In this document: positions 59,958 to 64,000 of the stretch, in pieces | Layout of the letters: every line of letters starts with the position of its first letter | How positions within the stretch are numbered: the first letter of the stretch is position 1 | Assembly (NCBI RefSeq): GCF_003583365.1 | Contig: NZ_QXED01000002.1 | Coordinates: forward strand, 806,001 to 870,000 | Reading direction: 5' to 3' | DNA: 64,000 nucleotides | DNA from: Fibrisoma montanum | Lineage (GTDB): Bacteria > Bacteroidota > Bacteroidia > Cytophagales > Spirosomataceae | Program-made: the position numbers and the translations under genes | The notes under the pieces: generated by a model | Told to the model about the DNA's origin: nothing | Seen by the model: the letters and a program-made list of their open reading frames with translations, nothing else | Database searches by the model: none

Positions 59958-61187
59958 GTCGTCTGCTAACAGTTCCAGCTCGGGCATGTCAAGCACTACG
60001 CCTTCGGCTATGCCGCCAATGGCACCGACCATACTAGTTGTGCTGTCGATAACCGCTTCAATCTGTTTCTCACGCTGGCTCCAGATTTTTTTCATGGCCC
60101 GTTTTTCCTGATCAAGGCCGGCCTGCATGGCTTGAAACGCCCGCACGATGGAGCGAACACACTGCTGAAATTCGTTACCCGTCAGATAATCGTAGAGCCG
60201 TTGCATTTTATCTCCTTTATTCTCGCTGGCGGTCTGCACTTCGGACACTTTCAGAACGCCCATACGCAGCACACTCACCAGGGCTTTAACTTCCGCGAAT
60301 GTACAAATCCAAACACCATCCATCAGGCCAAAGTGGCGCATATCAGCAGGCATGGCTTCGGTCACCAGCACCGCCAGGTCGCCGTTGTGGCGCTGCTGAT
60401 CGGCCTTGAGCTTATCAATCCAGTTGCCACCGAAGGCCTTCGTGCGCTTACTTTCATAGATGATACGTCCGCAGAGTCGACCGAACTCATTCCGCACATC
60501 CTGAATAAGATCGGCCCCATTGACGCCTTTGCTTACCTCCGTAATCTGGTCGAACGGAAACGTATCGGATAATAGCTTTTCGAGGGCTACCTCTAGTGCC
60601 TCGCCCTGCGTCTGCTGTGACCCCTGTTCGATTTTGCGCTTCATGGCGTGGAGCTGCTCGGTCAACGAGCGTATCAGGCCCTGTTGCTCTTCCTCTTTCA
60701 GGTAGCTTTCGTCGCGAGCTTTTTGCAGGGCCTTTGCTTCAATGTCGGCCCGTTCGGTTCGTAATTGCTTCTCGACGTCGAGTGCCAGGGCCGCCTGCTT
60801 TTCCTCTAGTTCCCGTTGTTGCCTGAGCAGGTTGAGTTCCTGCTGCTGCAGCGATTTGACCGTCGCCGACTTGTCGCGCAATTCAGCTTGTAGGGTGCCA
60901 ATCATCGCTTCCTGTTCTGTGCGGGCTTTGTGGAGTGCCTCCGCCTGAATTGCTTTTACCTGGGCGTTTATGGCTTGCTGAATTTCCAGTTGCTGCTCTT
61001 GCTCTTTGCGTTGTAAGGTCAGCTTCTGCTGACGCAGTTCGGCCTGCTGCTGCTGTAGCGCAGCCTTCTGATCGGCATAATGCTGGTTGTATTTACGGGC
61101 AAGTGCTTGCTCAACATGATGAACGAAGGAAGTTTCCAGGTTAATAGGCTGCTGGCAATGTGGGCACGAAAAAGCCGATTGGTTCAT
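59877..61187 (-). CDS. DUF2130 coiled-coil protein (possible nuclease-fold)
   Basis: The 436-residue protein has an N-terminal CxxC ('FSCPHCQQPINLE', residues 8-12), a long Gln/Glu-rich coiled coil (about 30-205, 'QQEAELRQQKLTLQRKEQEQ'-like) and a DUF2130 domain (about 210-400). The latter includes 'GRIIYESKRTKAFGGNWIDK' and 'LAVLVTEAMPADMRHFGLMD', an E-x-K and nearby acids that recall PD-(D/E)xK nucleases. This is family knowledge plus inference. It is the first reverse gene of the island and is preceded by a sigma-54-like promoter and the divergent activator. Confidence 0.8.
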   Translation of the reverse strand: MNQSAFSCPHCQQPINLETSFVHHVEQALARKYNQHYADQKAALQQQQAELRQQKLTLQRKEQEQQLEIQQAINAQVKAIQAEALHKARTEQEAMIGTLQAELRDKSATVKSLQQQELNLLRQQRELEEKQAALALDVEKQLRTERADIEAKALQKARDESYLKEEEQQGLIRSLTEQLHAMKRKIEQGSQQTQGEALEVALEKLLSDTFPFDQITEVSKGVNGADLIQDVRNEFGRLCGRIIYESKRTKAFGGNWIDKLKADQQRHNGDLAVLVTEAMPADMRHFGLMDGVWICTFAEVKALVSVLRMGVLKVSEVQTASENKGDKMQRLYDYLTGNEFQQCVRSIVRAFQAMQAGLDQEKRAMKKIWSQREKQIEAVIDSTTSMVGAIGGIAEGVVLDMPELELLADDVETAPKCRTTVDRQYLASTDRMVLAD

Positions 61188-61228
61188 AAAGGTCGTAACA
61201 GTTTAGTGAGTGATAGATGTTTCCTCTA

Positions 61229-61246
61229 TGGCTAATTCTGTGCCAA
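61229..61246 (-). promoter_or_regulatory. Sigma-54 (-24/-12) promoter for the defence operon
   Basis: On the reverse strand TGGCAC (61240-61245) is followed after five bases by TAGC (61231-61234), against the consensus TGGCAC-N5-TTGC: one mismatch and exact spacing. Transcription would start near 61219, about 32 bases before the DUF2130 start. A sigma-54 activator is encoded divergently next door. Confidence 0.75.
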
Positions 61247-61321
61247 CGTAAAAACTGCTATATTGAGCCATTTTAAAGGGGTGTGCTTTTCATAAGTTGA
61301 TTATACTAGTCAAAAAATGAT

Positions 61322-62770
61322 ATGAAAATCCTGGTGTCTTGGTATGCGCTTAGTAATGATTTTGATGGTAATGAAGTTCAGCTGGGCGGACCAACCTGTC
61401 AGTTTCATAAGCATTTTTATCAACACGACTTACATCTGATCTTATCAACAGCGGCACCGGATGAAGACCCTAAACTTGATCGGTTAGTGAACCGGTTGCT
61501 GCTGGATTATCCAAAACGCCGAATTGAAGGTCGGGGCATGGGCGTTAAGGATCCAATCAATATGCCCGACATCAAAGCAAAAGTAGAAGCACTCCTGTTA
61601 CGTATATCTGAAGCTGATCAGATTGATCTGTTTATATCGCCGGGAACGCCCGCTATGCAGGTTGCCTGGTATCTGTGCCACATGAATTTATCGCTGCCGA
61701 CCCGACTGTTGCAGACCCGAGCCTCGAAATACACGACAACCGGATTGCCTGAGTTGATAGAAATTCGCACCGAGCAGTCGTCCATACCGGTGTCGATGGT
61801 TTTACTCGAGCAATTGCAGCGCGAAGAGGATAAACAGACTAGTAGTTTTCTAATCACTGAAACGTTAAAACCGGTCTATGAACGGGCCACGCGAGTGGCA
61901 GGGACAGATCGGGTTACGTGTTTGATACAAGGAGCCAGTGGAACCGGAAAAGAAAACCTGGCTAAATTCATACATAATCAATCAAATCGGGCAAACCGGC
62001 CATTTGTAGCCATTAACTGCGCTGCTATTGGCGACACATTGCTGGAATCCCGATTGTTTGGTTATGAAAAAGGGGCGTTCACCGGGGCCGACAAAAAAAC
62101 AGTCGGCTTCTTTGATACGGCCAAAGGAGGCACGTTGTTTTTAGACGAGATAGGCGACATTTCAGCCAGTATGCAACAAACGTTGTTACGGGTGCTGCAA
62201 GAGCAGGAGTTTACTCCTGTCGGTGCAACTACAGTGCGGAAGGCCGACGTTCGTATCATAGCCGCCACCCACAAAGACTTGCGGCACGAGTGTCAGCAGG
62301 GGCACTTCCGGTGGGATTTGTTTTACCGATTGTCAGTAGCTGAATTACGCCTTCCTACGTTGGCGGAGTGGTCACTTACCGAAAAACGATTGCTCATCGA
62401 TCATTTTGTGGTAATAAAACAAAAGGCTTTACGAAGAACTAAACAAATCAGTTTTTCGTCGGCCTCCCGCAACGTATTAGATGCGTATCTGTTCCCTGGT
62501 AACGTCCGTGAATTAGAAAACCTGATTGAGTCTTTATATGTATTCGCCGACGAACTGGTCAATGTTGCTGATTTACCTTCCTGGATTTGTCAACCAGACA
62601 ATGCTGCCAGCACATTTGACTGGCAGATGCACGAAAAAGACTTGATAAGACGCGCTCTTACGTATTTTAAAGGAAACAAAACCCGTACGCTGGAAGCGTT
62701 AGGGTATGGTTCAATAAATACGTTGACAAAAAAGATTGAACAGTATAATCTGGCTAGTATAGTTTACTAG
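61322..62770 (+). CDS. RtcR-like sigma-54 activator with CARF-type sensor domain
   Basis: The 482-residue bacterial enhancer-binding protein has an N-terminal domain (about 1-150) whose 'DLFISPGTPAMQVAWYLCHM' and 'LPTRLLQTR' resemble the CARF sensor of RtcR, a family that binds nucleotide ligands. The AAA+ domain has Walker A 'GASGTGKE' (204-211), GAFTGA (251-256), 'LFLDEIGD' and 'FPGNVRELENLIES'. A Fis-type helix-turn-helix closes it ('DLIRRALTYFKGNKTRTLEA'). Start ATG 61322. It lies divergent to the DUF2130-hsd-drm genes, so it very likely switches them on with sigma-54. Its stop codon abuts the right direct repeat. Confidence 0.88.
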   Translation: MKILVSWYALSNDFDGNEVQLGGPTCQFHKHFYQHDLHLILSTAAPDEDPKLDRLVNRLLLDYPKRRIEGRGMGVKDPINMPDIKAKVEALLLRISEADQIDLFISPGTPAMQVAWYLCHMNLSLPTRLLQTRASKYTTTGLPELIEIRTEQSSIPVSMVLLEQLQREEDKQTSSFLITETLKPVYERATRVAGTDRVTCLIQGASGTGKENLAKFIHNQSNRANRPFVAINCAAIGDTLLESRLFGYEKGAFTGADKKTVGFFDTAKGGTLFLDEIGDISASMQQTLLRVLQEQEFTPVGATTVRKADVRIIAATHKDLRHECQQGHFRWDLFYRLSVAELRLPTLAEWSLTEKRLLIDHFVVIKQKALRRTKQISFSSASRNVLDAYLFPGNVRELENLIESLYVFADELVNVADLPSWICQPDNAASTFDWQMHEKDLIRRALTYFKGNKTRTLEALGYGSINTLTKKIEQYNLASIVY

Positions 62771-62907
62771 CAGCCGCGCTGGGAGCACGTACCGCCGAAG
62801 GGTAGTTTGTCAATGATGGCTACGGACTTACCGGCCTGATGAAGCTGTTCGGCCGTCTTTTTACCGGCAACCCCGGTACCGATCACAATCGCATCGAATT
62901 GTTGCAT
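62767..62907 (-). pseudogene. Truncated duplicate of the FAD oxidoreductase gene
   Basis: The first 46 codons of the oxidoreductase gene (MQQFDAIVIGTGVAGKKTAE through the redox 'GGTCSQRGC') are repeated here and end in a TAG created by island sequence. One residue differs from the intact copy at 42102-43451: Lys instead of Ser at position 17. It is non-functional and represents the other target fragment left by island insertion. Confidence 0.9.
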
Positions 62908-63022
62908 AGGTGGGCCTGTCGGGCAGGCAGTCTGGTGACGAGTCAGGACTCTGAATGGATGTCCCCACCTGATTAACCACAATCCCGGGCAAAGGTTGGC
63001 CGTACGGGTGTCCTTACCGGAC
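62770..63022. repeat. Right 253-bp direct repeat of the defence island
   Basis: The second copy of the island-flanking repeat, same orientation as 43314-43566, with four mismatches. Beyond 63022 the sequence continues into the terminator of the next chromosomal gene, so this is the native upstream junction. Confidence 0.95.
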
Positions 63023-63038
63023 GGACCAGACAAATAAA

Positions 63039-63063
63039 CCCCTCCCGCTTTTGGCAGGAGGGG
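63039..63063 (-). terminator. Rho-independent terminator (reverse)
   Basis: A seven-base perfect stem (63039-63045 with 63057-63063) ends the secreted-protein transcript. On the reverse strand it is followed by a T-rich run (TTTATTTG). Confidence 0.75.
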
Positions 63064-63079
63064 CTAAGGTGAACACGCA

Positions 63080-63526
63080 CTACTTTCGGCGCTCGGCCAG
63101 CAGACTGTCTATCGGCAGCGGTGATTTAAGGAGTACGATGCGGCCATCGACCGGTGGTTCAATCCGGAACGTCTGCGCGAAATGATCCTGATGATTACGA
63201 AGCTCAACCGTGTACTCGCCGTACGGTAACGCCGATACGTTGAGCCGTGCGGCATAGTTTCGGACGGGAATCGGGGCGCTGTACACCTCTTTCTGATTTT
63301 TATCCCGGATAGTCAGTTGGGTGTAGGACCGACTCTCGCAGAATACGTTGAAGCATCCCGACCGATGTCTGTCCGGCCGGACAATCGCACGGAGGGTAGT
63401 GGAAGATGCCGCCGACGAACCTGGCGTCGAAACAGTCTGAGCGTAGAGCGAAGGCAGGGCGGAACCGACCAGCAGCAGGCAGCTGATCAGTGTGCGCAGT
63501 TGTGAGGAGGTGTGGTAGACGTTCAT
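63080..63526 (-). CDS. Small secreted protein of unknown function
   Basis: The 148-residue protein has a signal peptide (about 1-29, 'LISCLLLVGSALPSLYAQ') and a beta-sandwich-like domain with 'YTQLTIRDKNQKEVYSAPIP' and 'LNVSALPYGEYTVELRN'. This is the common Bacteroidota exported Ig-like pattern, similar to T9SS-associated or DUF3244-type proteins. Two Cys (about 58 and 62) may pair. The function is not known. It is not part of the defence island. Confidence 0.7.
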   Translation of the reverse strand: MNVYHTSSQLRTLISCLLLVGSALPSLYAQTVSTPGSSAASSTTLRAIVRPDRHRSGCFNVFCESRSYTQLTIRDKNQKEVYSAPIPVRNYAARLNVSALPYGEYTVELRNHQDHFAQTFRIEPPVDGRIVLLKSPLPIDSLLAERRK

Positions 63527-63643
63527 GGTACTGTCTGTTTACTTAGTTGGAAAAAGCTGACAATCAGCCGCTCGGCGTTTTATTCCGATCGGTATGGTAG
63601 TAGTCGCTCATCGCCACAGCCAGGCAAACACACCTCCAAAAAA

Positions 63644-63661
63644 ATCCCCATTTATGGGGAT
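63644..63661. promoter_or_regulatory. Short perfect inverted repeat, operator-like
   Basis: A seven-base inverted repeat (ATCCCCA/TGGGGAT with TTTA centre) lies 118 bases upstream of the secreted-protein start and just beyond a strong terminator. It could be an operator or part of the adjacent terminator structure. Confidence 0.3.
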
Positions 63662-63673
63662 AAGGTAAAAACA

Positions 63674-63712
63674 CCGCGGGCGCTACCTCAATCACTGAGG
63701 TAGCGCCCGCGG
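63674..63712 (-). terminator. Strong hairpin terminator
   Basis: A 17-base perfect inverted repeat (63674-63690 with 63696-63712, loop ATCAC), GC-rich, followed on the reverse strand by TGTTTTT. It ends the M42 peptidase gene 33 bases downstream of its stop. Confidence 0.9.
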
Positions 63713-63744
63713 TAGTAGGCAGTTCCTGAAACAGGTAGCCTGAA

Positions 63745-64000
63745 TTACCGGATATACCGGAAATCTTCTCCGCCTTTCAGGGCCAGCAACGTTTCGTACA
63801 TAAGCCGGATTACGTTCTGCACGTCGTCCTTGTGTACGGTTTCGACGGTGGTGTGCATGTATTTCAGCGGCAGTGAGATCAGCGCCGAGGCAACCCCCTC
63901 ACTGGCGTAGGCAAACGCGTCGGTATCCGTACCGGTCGAGCGGCTTACGGCCTGGCGCTGGAACGGAATCTGCTGCTGCTCGGCTACGTTGATGATGAAA
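63745..64000 (-). CDS. M42-family aminopeptidase, C-terminal part
   Basis: The gene runs off the right edge of the window; 84 codons of the C-terminus are visible. The end 'STGTDTDAFAYASEGVASAL' followed by 'ISLPLKYMHTTVETVHKDDV' is characteristic of M42 glutamyl-aminopeptidase/endoglucanase-M-like metallopeptidases. There the Asp in 'TDTDA' and the His in 'KYMHTTVE' belong to the binuclear metal site. The rest of the protein lies beyond the window. Confidence 0.88.
   Translation of the reverse strand, partial: FIINVAEQQQIPFQRQAVSRSTGTDTDAFAYASEGVASALISLPLKYMHTTVETVHKDDVQNVIRLMYETLLALKGGEDFRYIR

Larger units (their letters stand above)
43567..62769. mobile_element. Integrase-less defence island (DISARM core nested in type I R-M)
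   Basis: This is the unique sequence between the two direct repeats. It is packed with defence genes right to both edges: the hsdR stop lies 10 bases from the left repeat, and the stop codon of the rtcR-like gene shares its last base with the right repeat. No integrase, transposase or relaxase gene is present. Homologous recombination between the repeats would remove it cleanly and leave an intact oxidoreductase gene. Confidence 0.85.

Noticed and set aside
43567-62769. Island as an ordinary integrase-driven genomic island, ICE or prophage
   Set aside because: No integrase, relaxase, conjugation, capsid or replication gene and no tRNA att site are present; the flanking repeat is 253 bp of protein-coding and upstream DNA.
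1-64000. CRISPR arrays, rRNA and tRNA genes
   Set aside because: No regularly spaced short repeats were seen, and no cloverleaf or rRNA-like segments were recognised in the intergenic stretches.

Overview
The window comes from a Bacteroidota chromosome, most likely the Cytophagales (Spirosoma-like). The signs are a Bacteroidota-type (subtype iii) type VI secretion system with TssN and TssO and multiple Hcp paralogues, CarboxypepD-regulatory/OMP-barrel receptors, TAnnTTTG-type promoters, few Shine-Dalgarno sequences, and ThuA/PVC-type lipoproteins. Genus level is inference only.

Region 1 (1-26400) is a T6SS-iii locus cut by the left window edge. It holds the sheath (tssB, tssC), three Hcp/TssD paralogues, VgrG, the membrane protein TssN (reverse strand), a frameshifted small gene, a PAAR spike, an Rhs polymorphic toxin with a putative immunity gene, a DUF4123 adaptor, a CHAP-like amidase effector, then baseplate genes tssE-tssF-tssG, and on the reverse strand tssO, tssK and a Ser/Thr kinase. 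A divergent block (19442-26400) encodes two FHA/zinc-ribbon proteins, an acidic membrane protein, a PP2C phosphatase with WG repeats, a caspase-like peptidase and a second Ser/Thr kinase with Sel1 repeats. It reads as a phospho-threonine circuit controlling the T6SS. ClpV/TssH and TssP/Q/R are not in the window.

Region 2 (26470-43451) is visibly GC-richer chromosome. It holds a truncated IS3-family remnant, glycyl-tRNA synthetase, a folded intergenic element, an AraC regulator divergent from a sugar epimerase and a Gfo/Idh/MocA dehydrogenase, a giant ThuA/PVC-dehydrogenase/CARDB/cupredoxin lipoprotein, an orphan histidine kinase, a Lys/Ala-rich protein, a TrmH-type methyltransferase, an outer-membrane barrel protein, a secreted protein and an FAD disulfide oxidoreductase.

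Region 3 (43567-62769) is a compact defence island of about 19.2 kb. It is bounded by a 253-bp direct repeat (43314-43566 and 62770-63022; 4 mismatches) made of the 5' end and upstream sequence of the oxidoreductase gene. It carries no integrase or transposase. The reverse-strand genes run DUF2130 coiled-coil protein, VWA protein, hsdM, an unknown acidic protein, hsdS, a DrmE-like protein, drmA, drmB and hsdR. The DISARM core (drmE-like/drmA/drmB) is thus nested inside a type I restriction-modification operon, in place of the usual DISARM methylase and DrmC. A divergent RtcR-like sigma-54 activator with a CARF-type N-terminus sits at the island edge. A good sigma-54 -24/-12 promoter lies in front of the first reverse-strand gene. 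This looks like a ligand-inducible hybrid DISARM/type I R-M system and is the best candidate here for an undescribed system.

Region 4 (63023-64000) returns to the chromosome with a small secreted protein, strong hairpin terminators and the C-terminal end of an M42-family aminopeptidase. No tRNA, rRNA or CRISPR array was seen.
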